A DNA stretch of 64,000 bases from Flavobacteriia bacterium (GTDB lineage Bacteria; Bacteroidota; Bacteroidia; Flavobacteriales; Weeksellaceae): contig JACFND010000008.1 of NCBI GenBank assembly GCA_019455045.1, forward strand, positions 1 to 64,000, read 5' to 3'. The notes beneath the pieces were generated by a model. That model saw nothing but the letters and a program-made list of their open reading frames with translations, was not told where the DNA came from and ran no database searches. A program made the translations under genes and the position numbers. This document shows, piece by piece, positions 26,484 through 35,288 of the stretch; the first letter of the stretch is position 1; each line of letters starts with the position of its first letter.

Positions 26484-27104
26484 ATGTCAATCGAAACAGA
26501 ATTTCCGGTTCCTTTGGATCGTTCAGTTGTTTTGGAAAAACTGAAAGACTACAAACGACCCAACGACAAAATCAGCGAAATGATCAAAAGCGGAGAATTG
26601 ATTTCACTGAGAAGAGGTCTGTATATTGACGGTTCACAGCTCGACAAAATTGAAATCTTTCTGGTTGCAAATCATTTGCGCGGGCCGAGCTACGTCAGTT
26701 TGGAAAGCGCACTTTCATATTGGGAAATGATTCCTGAAAGGGTGTTTGAAGTCAGTTCTGTTACATTGAAAACATCAAAAACTTACAGAACCGCTTTGGG
26801 CAGATTCAGTTATCATCATCAGAATGCGCCTTATTATTCATTTGGAATCAAAAGCATCGAGCTGGCTCAAAATCAGTTTGCAATGATTGCGTCACCCGAA
26901 AAGGCATTGTGCGATAAAATCATTCTAACAGCAGGTATCCAGCTTAAAAGCATTATTCAAACCTTTGAATTTTTAATCGAAGATTTAAGAATTGAAGAGG
27001 ATGTTTTGAAAAGATTAAATCCCGAAATCATCCAAAACTGGGTTGATGATGCGCCAAAAAAGGAAAATTTGAAAATGCTGATCAAAAGTCTGAGAAAATT
27101 ATGA
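26484..27104 (+). CDS. AbiEi-family antitoxin (type IV toxin-antitoxin)
   Basis: The 206-residue protein has an N-terminal winged-helix-like segment (KISEMIKSGELISLRRGLY) and the AbiEi core with SYVSLESALSYWEMIPE, FEVSSVTLKTSKTYRT and the closing IASPEKALCDKI, all typical of the family. AbiEi counteracts the AbiEii toxin without a stable complex and also represses the operon. Its stop overlaps the toxin start as ATGA, so the two are translationally coupled. AbiE pairs were first described as phage abortive-infection systems. Tandem repeats upstream fit autoregulation. Confidence 0.88.
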   Translation: MSIETEFPVPLDRSVVLEKLKDYKRPNDKISEMIKSGELISLRRGLYIDGSQLDKIEIFLVANHLRGPSYVSLESALSYWEMIPERVFEVSSVTLKTSKTYRTALGRFSYHHQNAPYYSFGIKSIELAQNQFAMIASPEKALCDKIILTAGIQLKSIIQTFEFLIEDLRIEEDVLKRLNPEIIQNWVDDAPKKENLKMLIKSLRKL

Positions 27105-27958
27105 TTAAAGAATGGTTGCAGGAATATCAGCCCGAAAATTCGGATGAAACTTTAGCGGCATTGCGAGAGATTATGCAGGAAATTACACTTGCCGCTCTTT
27201 CGAGAACAGATTTTTTTGAGAAAGCAGCATTTTATGGCGGAACTGCTTTGAGAATATTTTACGGTTTGGAAAGATATTCTGAAGATCTGGATTTTTCATT
27301 GTTAAATTCTGATCCGGATTTTAGACTGGAACCTTACTTTCCGTCCATCCAAACAGAGTTTGAAGCGGTTGGAATCACTGTCAGTTTAGGTGAAAAGAAA
27401 AAGACAGCCGATTCAAAAGTGGAATCTGCATTTTTGAAAACTGAAACCATCAGCAATGAGCTTGTTTTGGAAGGAATTGTAAAACAAAGCGAAATTAAAA
27501 CAAACAAAAACATTAAGATTAAAATCGAGATTGACACCCAGCCTCCGTTGAATTTTGATACCGAAGAAAAATTGATGATTCGACCTTTTTCATTTTATGT
27601 AAAATGCTTTTCGCTATCGTCTCTTTTTGCCAGAAAATTGCACGCATTATTGTTCAGAAAATGGAAAAACAGAGTAAAAGGCAGAGACTGGTATGATTTG
27701 GAATGGTATATCCGAAAAGGTGTTCAGCTCGATGCCGCACACTTTTTGGAAAGAGCAAAAGATTCGGGAGACTGGCCGGACGAGTCAATTTCAAATGAAC
27801 AAATTTTAAATTTATTAAAAGAAAAGATCAAATCGGTTTCATTTAACGGAATCAGAGAAGACGTGGGTCGTTTTGTAAAAGATGATTCTCAAATTCAGCT
27901 TTGGAATGCAAAATATTTTACAGATCTGATTGAAAAACTTAAGTTCAAACCAAAATAA
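27101..27958 (+). CDS. AbiEii-family nucleotidyltransferase toxin
   Basis: The 285-residue protein has the polymerase-beta-like nucleotidyltransferase motif GGTALRIFYG near residue 47 and the metal-binding EDLDFSLL that follows, plus the distal ARKLHALLFRKWKNRVKGRDWYDL region split here as KLHALLF and KGRDWYDL. These are the hallmark residues of AbiEii/AbiGii toxins, which act on tRNA or other nucleotide targets to arrest growth. All catalytic positions appear intact, so the pair is probably functional. The target is unknown. Confidence 0.88.
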   Translation: MIKEWLQEYQPENSDETLAALREIMQEITLAALSRTDFFEKAAFYGGTALRIFYGLERYSEDLDFSLLNSDPDFRLEPYFPSIQTEFEAVGITVSLGEKKKTADSKVESAFLKTETISNELVLEGIVKQSEIKTNKNIKIKIEIDTQPPLNFDTEEKLMIRPFSFYVKCFSLSSLFARKLHALLFRKWKNRVKGRDWYDLEWYIRKGVQLDAAHFLERAKDSGDWPDESISNEQILNLLKEKIKSVSFNGIREDVGRFVKDDSQIQLWNAKYFTDLIEKLKFKPK

Positions 27959-28037
27959 GTCTATTTCCAACCTCAAATCAGAAAACAAATACACCACAAG
28001 ATTCAAATTTCCGTTATTTGTAAATAAATTCATCTGT

Positions 28038-31000
28038 TTGGATCTGAAGAAATATATCGGTGCATTGTTTTTGATTTTATCATTCTTTCGGCTGGGAGCT
28101 CAGGAAACCGGCTGGACCAATGATAATTTCAGACAGGACAGCATTGTAGTTTCTTCAGATACGCTGAAACTCAATGCCAATCTGATTTTACCCGAGAAAT
28201 TTAAAATAACAGACGAAAACGGAAATGAAATCTCAGACCTCTTTTATAAGATTGATTACAGCACAGCCGAAATTATTTTTGATTCGAGCCTGAACAGTCA
28301 GAAAGTAATCATTTCCTATTTTGTTCATCCCGATTTTAAACAGCAGACCGTTTTTTCAAAAGACACAGCCATTATCCGTGAACCGGTTGCAGAAAACAGA
28401 TATTACACACTTTCAAGAGAAAAGAGAGAGGCAAAAAAACCTTTTGACGGATTGAACAGCCGGGGTTCGCTCGTGCGGGGAATCCGATTTGGAAACAACC
28501 AGAGCGCTTCGGTTCAATCATCGCTCGATCTGCAGCTGACCGGTCAGCTCACAAACGAAATCGGGATCAATGCGGTGATTTCAGACAACAATGTACCGAT
28601 ACAGGCAGACGGTTACACCCAGCAATTGCAGGAATTTGATAAAATCTATGTTGAGATTTTTAATAAAAATTCAAAAATTAAAGCCGGTCATGTTGATCTG
28701 ATTCAGGAAAATGATTTTTTTGGAAATTTTACACAGAAAGTTACCGGTGTGGAAATCTCAACCGAACTGACCCATTCAAATGATTCAAAAACCAGAATCA
28801 GTCTTGCCGGAAGTACGACCCGGGGAGAATTTGCAAGCAAGAAAATCACCGGTCAAAACGGAAATCAGGGACCCTACCGATTGTCGGGCAACAACAACGA
28901 ACTCTATATCATCATTGTTTCGGGCAGTGAAAAAGTATATCTGGACGGAATACTGCTCACCAGAGGTGAAGACCGGGATTATGTGATCAATTACAATACA
29001 GGTGAACTTTCATTTACTTCAAACCGGCTGATTACAGACAATTCAAGGATTACGGTCGAATATCTGTATGCCAACCGCGCTTATACCCAATTCCTTGCCT
29101 ATGGCGGGATTGAACACGAATCGGAAAGATTCAGGATTGCCGGACATTTTTATTCAAACGGAGATTCAAAAAACAACCCGCTGACCGACAATTTGAGTGA
29201 TGAAGATATTCAGATTTTGTCAGAAGCCGGAAACAATCCTGATGAAATGTACAATACCACCGCAGTTCGTTCCGATTATGATCCCGAAAAAAATCTGTAT
29301 CGAAAAATACAGATTAGTGGTGTTGAAGTTTTTGAATTTTCAGATGATCCGAATGAAGAACTCTGGCAGGTTTCATTCACTTATATGGGCGACGGAAAAG
29401 GAAATTATGTGGCATCAAATGTTGAAGTAAACGGAAAAATATTTGAGTATGTTCCGCCAATCGATGGGTTAATGCAGGGAAATTACGAACCGGTCCGTCA
29501 GTTGATTCCGCCCAAAAGACTTCAGGTTTATACTTTGAATTCTGCCTATAAATTCAAAACCGGCGGAGTGATCGGAATCGATTTGGGAATGAGCAATCAG
29601 GATTTAAATTTGTTTTCGTCAAAAGATGACGGTGAAAACATCGGTTTGGCAACAAGGATTTACGGAAACAAAGATTTTGAACTCAAACACTGGAAACTTC
29701 AGCCACAGTTGGAATTTTCATTTATTCAAAAGAATTTTAATTCGATTCAAAGACTGAGATCGGTTGAATTTGACCGTGATTTCAATCTTGAAAACGAATT
29801 GTCGGATGCCGATCAGACCTATCTGAGGCTGGGTCTTGAATCTTCGCTGAGAGATTCGCTCAAACTGAAATATGATCTGCATTATCTTCAAAACAAAGAT
29901 TTTTATGACGGAATCAAAAATGATCTGAGTCTGAATTATCTGACCAAAAAGAATTTTGCAGAAGCCGGATTTTCAATTTTGAACAACAGCAAACAAAATA
30001 TTGTTAATCCTGAATTGAAAGCAGACAAATCCAGATTTGTCAGATACAATGCAACCGCAAAAAGAAAGATCAAAAATTCATTTTGGCTGGGTGCAGGATT
30101 CGGCGGTGAAGACAATGAAATCGAAGACCGTCAGAATTCGACCGACGGAAATCATCTGTCCGATCAGTCATTCAGATGGAACGAAATCAGAGGAATGGCG
30201 GGAATCGGCGACACTGCGAAGATCTATGCGGAACTGACCTATTACAACCGAAAAGACGATTCGGTTCGTTTTGGTGTGATGCAGCGACTGACCCGTTCAA
30301 ACGGCTGGATCCTCAACTCAAAACTGATCAGCCGAACCAATCACAGACTGGAAACTTCATTTCATTACAGAACCGTAAAATATGTTTTTGAAGACAATCC
30401 GAATGAGGATTTTATCACCGGAAATATCAAATGGTACAAAAGTCTGCTTCGGAACGGGATGACAGTCAACCTGTTTTATGAATTGGGCAGCGGAATGGAA
30501 CCCCAGCGTGAATTTGAATATGTGAAAGTCACCGACGGAATGGGAATTTACAAATGGACCGATTACAACGGTGACGGTTTGGAACAGCTCGACGAATTTG
30601 AAATTGCTGAATATCAGGATGAGGCAAATTACATCCGGGTTTACACCAATACCATCAATTATCTGAAAACCAACAAAAACAATCTGAATCTTTCGGTTCG
30701 TATCAAACCCAGAGAACTGCTGAATTCAGAAAACGAATTTTTGGGCAGATGGATGCTTCAGGGATCGCTTCAGTCAACCAATTCATTGTTTAAAAACGGA
30801 AGAACGCTTGAGTGGAATCCGTTTGTAAAATCAGACGAACTGCTCAACAAATCGAGAAGTCTGAAAAGCATTTTGAATTTCAACCAGGGCGGAAAATACA
30901 AATGGTCGGCGGCTTATACCTATTCGAGTCAGGAAAGTCAAAACTTTTTGTTTACGGGTGCCGAATCTCGCAATTCAAAAAGTCATCTGCTCAACACAAA

Positions 31001-31493
31001 ATATCGTCCTTGGCAGCATTTCAGTATTTTGACAGAAGCAGAAAACATCAGAACTTCAAGTCATTCAGATATGTTTGCAAGCCGAAGATTCAAACTGGAT
31101 GCATGGCGTCTGAAGCCCGGAATTTCTTATCAGATCGAATCAAAATTCAGTGCAGCGCTGAATTACACTTTCCAGACAAAAAAGAATACCGAAGGAATCG
31201 AAAAACTGAAACAATCGGACCTGGGGGCTGAAATTCAGTGGAACGACGGCAGCAAATCTTCGCTTTTGGGAACTTTCAATTACATCAAAAATGATTTTAC
31301 CGGAAACGGTCAGTCGGTGGTTGGAAATCAGATGATGGAAGGTTTGAAACCGGGCAACAATATGGTCTGGCAGTTTACATTTCAGAGACAGCTGAATTCA
31401 TTTCTGAGCGTCAACATCAGTTATGACGGCCGAAAAACCGAAGGCAACAAAAGCATACATTCGGGTTCGGTTCAGATTCAGGCGAGATTCTAA
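28038..31493 (+). CDS. Large outer membrane beta-barrel protein with SprA-like segments
   Basis: The protein has about 1,151 residues. A TTG at 28038 gives a good signal peptide (MDLKKYIGALFLILSFF, cleaved after GAQ). An ATG at 27930 is also in frame but adds 36 residues with no signal character and overlaps the toxin gene, so it is less likely. Following a soluble N-terminal region come repeats such as VYLDGILLTRGEDRDYVINY and GELSFTSNRLI, the type of segment seen in SprA and related giant barrels. The C-terminal half is beta-rich, with many alternating aromatic strands ending in SVQIQARF. It is probably surface-exposed; a role in secretion, adhesion or gliding cannot be decided here. Confidence 0.75.
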   Translation: MDLKKYIGALFLILSFFRLGAQETGWTNDNFRQDSIVVSSDTLKLNANLILPEKFKITDENGNEISDLFYKIDYSTAEIIFDSSLNSQKVIISYFVHPDFKQQTVFSKDTAIIREPVAENRYYTLSREKREAKKPFDGLNSRGSLVRGIRFGNNQSASVQSSLDLQLTGQLTNEIGINAVISDNNVPIQADGYTQQLQEFDKIYVEIFNKNSKIKAGHVDLIQENDFFGNFTQKVTGVEISTELTHSNDSKTRISLAGSTTRGEFASKKITGQNGNQGPYRLSGNNNELYIIIVSGSEKVYLDGILLTRGEDRDYVINYNTGELSFTSNRLITDNSRITVEYLYANRAYTQFLAYGGIEHESERFRIAGHFYSNGDSKNNPLTDNLSDEDIQILSEAGNNPDEMYNTTAVRSDYDPEKNLYRKIQISGVEVFEFSDDPNEELWQVSFTYMGDGKGNYVASNVEVNGKIFEYVPPIDGLMQGNYEPVRQLIPPKRLQVYTLNSAYKFKTGGVIGIDLGMSNQDLNLFSSKDDGENIGLATRIYGNKDFELKHWKLQPQLEFSFIQKNFNSIQRLRSVEFDRDFNLENELSDADQTYLRLGLESSLRDSLKLKYDLHYLQNKDFYDGIKNDLSLNYLTKKNFAEAGFSILNNSKQNIVNPELKADKSRFVRYNATAKRKIKNSFWLGAGFGGEDNEIEDRQNSTDGNHLSDQSFRWNEIRGMAGIGDTAKIYAELTYYNRKDDSVRFGVMQRLTRSNGWILNSKLISRTNHRLETSFHYRTVKYVFEDNPNEDFITGNIKWYKSLLRNGMTVNLFYELGSGMEPQREFEYVKVTDGMGIYKWTDYNGDGLEQLDEFEIAEYQDEANYIRVYTNTINYLKTNKNNLNLSVRIKPRELLNSENEFLGRWMLQGSLQSTNSLFKNGRTLEWNPFVKSDELLNKSRSLKSILNFNQGGKYKWSAAYTYSSQESQNFLFTGAESRNSKSHLLNTKYRPWQHFSILTEAENIRTSSHSDMFASRRFKLDAWRLKPGISYQIESKFSAALNYTFQTKKNTEGIEKLKQSDLGAEIQWNDGSKSSLLGTFNYIKNDFTGNGQSVVGNQMMEGLKPGNNMVWQFTFQRQLNSFLSVNISYDGRKTEGNKSIHSGSVQIQARF

Positions 31494-31505
31494 AAAATTT
31501 CTGAA

Positions 31506-33464
31506 TTAATCATCCACATCGTCGGGCGATTCGTCCGCTTCGGTAAACAGTCTGATTACTCTCACGCCGGTATTGACAAAGGCTTTTCCGCTTTTCACAT
31601 ATTTGAATTTGGTGGCAAGACGGGTTTTTTCGCTGCCCAGATTGTTCAAAACATCGCCGCGTGTATTCATCCGGTCAACCAGATCATACAAGGTGTCAAA
31701 ACCGAGCTGTCGGTATTCGTTTGGAATTTCGCAGTACAGATCAAGGAATTTCTGAATCGTATTTCTTTCGCTTTTTCCGTACACATTCACCAGTCGGTTG
31801 GTTGCAAAAGTAAATCCGATATTTTTCAGAGCAGAAATATTCGATTTGTTTTTGTCGCTGTAAATGTCATAGGCATTCACAAATTTAACACCGTATCCGC
31901 TCAGATTGTCAGTATCCATCTTTTTGAGTTTGTCGACAAATTTATCTCCGAGTGAATTGTTGTCAGAAACCAGAACCGCAATCAGCGGATCAGAAATTGT
32001 TTTTGCCACAACTGTTCCGTCGCTCAGTTTTTCGTCAACTGTTTTTGAAGTTTGCTCGAGCTGACTGATGTTTTTGGTCACCATAATATCGGCCGCCGGC
32101 AGTTTCTTTTTCAGATTGTTAGAGAAATAATCTGCCAGTCCCTGATAACGATCGTCGGTCAGAATCTGAATCTGCTGACCTTTGTAATTGGCTGCAATTT
32201 CACTGACAATCGCATCTGCAATATCTTCATCCGAAGGCGTTACCACCACCACATTTTCAAATTCTCTCAAATCTTCGGAATTGCTCAAAGGCGAAACCAC
32301 AGTGATGCCCGAACCGGACAAAATGGTCGCAGCAGTTTTAAAATTCGAGCCGAAAAGCGGTCCGACCACAGCATCAAATTGTGAAAAATCGTTAGATGTG
32401 ATCAATGTTTCAACGCTTTGAGAACTGTTGCCCGAATCATAAACCTTCAGATTAATTTTCTTACCGGTATAAGCAAGCGAATCAAGCGCGATTTTCGCAC
32501 CGATCAGTATGTCGGCAGATATGCCTTTTTCAGCCAATCTTGCATTCGGATCATCCAGATGGAAAGGAAGGATCAGCGCAATATTGATCATATTGTCATC
32601 CGCTCTTTTGATTTTTCCGGTCTTGACAATGTCGGCTCCTTCCGGCAGGGGAATCTTCAAAGTCATTCCGGCTCTCAGACCTTCTGACAGTTCGGGATTG
32701 TATTTCAGCAAATCGGCAAAAGTAACCCGGTACAATTTTGTAATCGAATAAATCGTTTCACCCTGTTTGACTTTGTGTTCGATGAAACCGTCCTGAATCA
32801 CAGCCGAAATTTTTCCCTTTTTGGGTATATTAATATAGGTGTCAACCACCAGACCTGTAATCTGAACACCCGGATTTGCAATATAAAATTCATCCGAGCT
32901 CACATTGAACTGTCTGGAAAGCGAATAAACGGTGTCTCCTTTTTTCACCTTATACATTCCTGCCGGAACGATTTCTTCTTCATTATTCTGATTTGATTTT
33001 TTTGGAATTCTGATGATGTCGCCTGCTTTCAATCCGTCTTTTAATTGAGGATTCAGGCTTTTAAGCGCTTCTTCAGAAATATTGTATTCTTTGGTCAGCG
33101 AATAAATCGTCTGTTTGGGTTTGATTTCAAGATAAATAAAATTGCTGTCTTCTTTTGGCACAATCACGGTCTGACCGGGTTCGTCAATCGGAGTAACCGT
33201 CGCATTTATATTTCCGTCCTCTTTTGGCTTGATGTTTCCGTCACCCCTGTTACCGGATTTGTCGGGAATCAACAGTTCATCACCAATTTGAAGCATCCTG
33301 TCTCTCAGAAAAGGATTTGCATTGATCAGTTCTTCCTGACTGATTCCGTATTGTCTGGAAATTCCGTAAACCGTTTCCTGAGCCTCCACTTTATGCGTTT
33401 TCTGCTGAGCCGAAAGCAGTCCGGACAACAGCAATAAGAACAATATGCCAAAGATGTTTTTCAT
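31506..33464 (-). CDS. LysM-repeat protein with periplasmic-binding-protein-like domain
   Basis: The 652-residue secreted protein has a signal peptide and four LysM repeats (for example VYGISRQYGISQEELINANP, IYSLTKEYNISEEALKSLNP and IYSITKLYRVTFADLLKYNP), which bind peptidoglycan glycan chains. From about residue 290 a type I periplasmic-binding / receptor-ligand fold follows (INIALILPFHLDD, DAVVGPLFGSNF, VVSPLSNSEDL). The combination suggests a wall-bound ligand sensor or structural protein; it also recalls the LpoA-like fold that activates cell-wall synthases. No experimental function is known to me. It lies alone between convergent and co-oriented genes. Confidence 0.85.
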   Translation of the reverse strand: MKNIFGILFLLLLSGLLSAQQKTHKVEAQETVYGISRQYGISQEELINANPFLRDRMLQIGDELLIPDKSGNRGDGNIKPKEDGNINATVTPIDEPGQTVIVPKEDSNFIYLEIKPKQTIYSLTKEYNISEEALKSLNPQLKDGLKAGDIIRIPKKSNQNNEEEIVPAGMYKVKKGDTVYSLSRQFNVSSDEFYIANPGVQITGLVVDTYINIPKKGKISAVIQDGFIEHKVKQGETIYSITKLYRVTFADLLKYNPELSEGLRAGMTLKIPLPEGADIVKTGKIKRADDNMINIALILPFHLDDPNARLAEKGISADILIGAKIALDSLAYTGKKINLKVYDSGNSSQSVETLITSNDFSQFDAVVGPLFGSNFKTAATILSGSGITVVSPLSNSEDLREFENVVVVTPSDEDIADAIVSEIAANYKGQQIQILTDDRYQGLADYFSNNLKKKLPAADIMVTKNISQLEQTSKTVDEKLSDGTVVAKTISDPLIAVLVSDNNSLGDKFVDKLKKMDTDNLSGYGVKFVNAYDIYSDKNKSNISALKNIGFTFATNRLVNVYGKSERNTIQKFLDLYCEIPNEYRQLGFDTLYDLVDRMNTRGDVLNNLGSEKTRLATKFKYVKSGKAFVNTGVRVIRLFTEADESPDDVDD

Positions 33465-33500
33465 TTGAGCAGCAATTAGAAAATCAAAAATACAATACTT

Positions 33501-35108
33501 TTAATTATCGAATGTTTTAATAGTAAAACAAAAATCAATCGGATTTATTTCATCGTAGATTTCGTCAATAAAATGAAATCCGTATTCGAGATGAAATTCA
33601 GAGAAATTATCCACCCTTTCCTGAAGTTTATTGATTGGAAACAATTTTTTATAGATGGCTTCTATTCTTTCTGTTCTGTCGGTTTGTTTTTTTCGTTCGG
33701 CTCGCTCCAGCCTTTTGAACATCTTCGCAAGTCCTTTCAGCTGTTTGGTCCGCTGAGCGGCAACCATTTTTGAAAAAGTGGCATCTGTTTTGACTGCTTT
33801 TTGATTCAATTCGTCAAACATCACAGTCAGCATTTCCTCATATTTACCGAAATCAATTCCGGTCTCGCTGTTCTGAATCACATTTCGGTTGATGATTTCC
33901 TGAACCGGCAGCATCAGATCCGAAAAATCGATTGATAATTTTTCAAGCGTTTCTCTTTGTTTCGAACTGATGACCATCAACGAATTTCGACCGATCGCCA
34001 GCGGATAGTCGATGTTCATCGCTTCAAAAAAACTTTTGAGCTGAAGCCAGTAGGACAATTCGCCAAAACCTCCAATATAAGCGACATTGGGCAATATGGT
34101 TTCCTGATAAAGCGGTCTGAGAATTACATTCGGACTGAATTTTTCGGGATAATTTTTTAATTCTTCTTTGATTTCCTGCTCACTGAATTCAAGTTGAGTA
34201 TTCAGCACTTTGAATTTTCCGTCTTCAAAAACAATTCTTTCACGAACCGAATCTCCTTCCAGATAAAAAAGATTGATCTCTCTCGGATTGACCTGTATAT
34301 TGTAATGATTCTCTGCCAGTTTATGATTGGTTTCACCCACTTTTTTAAAAGCTGTATTTTGAATCAAATCTTCTTCAAAAGCAGGGATCATCAGTTTTTT
34401 CAATTCTCGGTCATCGCCGTCAACCATCAGAAGACCAAATCTTCCAAACAGTTCATGAATCAGTCTTTGGGTTGCCTCAGTCAGCGTTTTTGAACTCAGA
34501 TAGGAATCCTTTACCAACTGTTTCAGTTCGTCCGCATGTCTTGAATCCGGAAGATCCTGAAAATATTCTTCAAAAACTTTATCTATTCCGTCCAGATTCA
34601 TCCTGCCGGTTGCACCGCCAAAATCCCGTTCCCACGAATATCTTTTGCAGCTGAAACAAAAATGATTGATTTCCTCAAAGTCATGATCCTCGGTCGCCAT
34701 CCAGAATATCGGAACAAAATTAAATTCAGGATGTCTCACATTCATATAATCACAGCATTTGACCACCTGAAGGATTTTGTAAAAAATATAGACCGGACCG
34801 GTAAAAAGATTCAGCTGATGACCGGTAGTGACGGTCACCGTATTGCCTTTTCTTAATTTTTCAAGATTTTCAATCTGCGGTTCGGTCAGGTCCAAAAACG
34901 AAAGCTGTTTTTCCAGCGAATCACATAGGATTTCCCTGTTCTTAAATGATTTCAGCTTGTCTATTGTTTGTTCAATCAGTGACTCTTCGCTTGGAAAACG
35001 ATTGTAAAAATCTGATGTAGTCTGACGTTTGTTCATATAATCCCGCACCAAAGTGCTGAACTTACCGTATTCTTCTGCATTCCAACGTATTGACTGAATG
35101 GTTTCCAA
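33501..35108 (-). CDS. bshC: Bacillithiol biosynthesis cysteine-adding enzyme BshC
   Basis: BshC adds cysteine to glucosaminyl-malate in the last step of bacillithiol synthesis, giving the main low-molecular-weight thiol of many Firmicutes and Bacteroidota. The 535-residue protein has the nucleotide-binding-like TVTTGHQLNLFTGPVYIFYK, then PIFWMATEDHDFEEINHF and the QLKSFFEAMNIDYPLAIGRN region, with a coiled-coil insertion near the C-terminus (about residues 440-490). No bshA or bshB is in the window. A full -7 box lies 32 bp upstream. It is divergent from the ftsK operon. Confidence 0.93.
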   Translation of the reverse strand: METIQSIRWNAEEYGKFSTLVRDYMNKRQTTSDFYNRFPSEESLIEQTIDKLKSFKNREILCDSLEKQLSFLDLTEPQIENLEKLRKGNTVTVTTGHQLNLFTGPVYIFYKILQVVKCCDYMNVRHPEFNFVPIFWMATEDHDFEEINHFCFSCKRYSWERDFGGATGRMNLDGIDKVFEEYFQDLPDSRHADELKQLVKDSYLSSKTLTEATQRLIHELFGRFGLLMVDGDDRELKKLMIPAFEEDLIQNTAFKKVGETNHKLAENHYNIQVNPREINLFYLEGDSVRERIVFEDGKFKVLNTQLEFSEQEIKEELKNYPEKFSPNVILRPLYQETILPNVAYIGGFGELSYWLQLKSFFEAMNIDYPLAIGRNSLMVISSKQRETLEKLSIDFSDLMLPVQEIINRNVIQNSETGIDFGKYEEMLTVMFDELNQKAVKTDATFSKMVAAQRTKQLKGLAKMFKRLERAERKKQTDRTERIEAIYKKLFPINKLQERVDNFSEFHLEYGFHFIDEIYDEINPIDFCFTIKTFDN

Positions 35109-35139
35109 TTGCTGTATATTAATCGAAAGTATATTTTTG

Positions 35140-35147
35140 CAAAGTTA
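35140..35147 (-). promoter_or_regulatory. -7 promoter box of bshC
   Basis: The minus strand reads TAACTTTG, 31 bp upstream of the bshC ATG. Confidence 0.5.
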
Positions 35148-35257
35148 CAAATTCAAAATAAGAATTGGATTTGATTCTTAAAATTTCAATTAAAAAAAAG
35201 ACAAAAACGTCTTAAAACCCTAAAAAATATGCTTTAGCATTTATAAATGATTTTATT

Positions 35258-35265
35258 TACTTTTG
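35258..35265 (+). promoter_or_regulatory. -7 promoter box of the ftsK operon
   Basis: TACTTTTG matches TAnnTTTG, 23 bp upstream of the ftsK ATG. Confidence 0.5.
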
Positions 35266-35288
35266 TGAATTGAATTTTCCGCCTGCAA

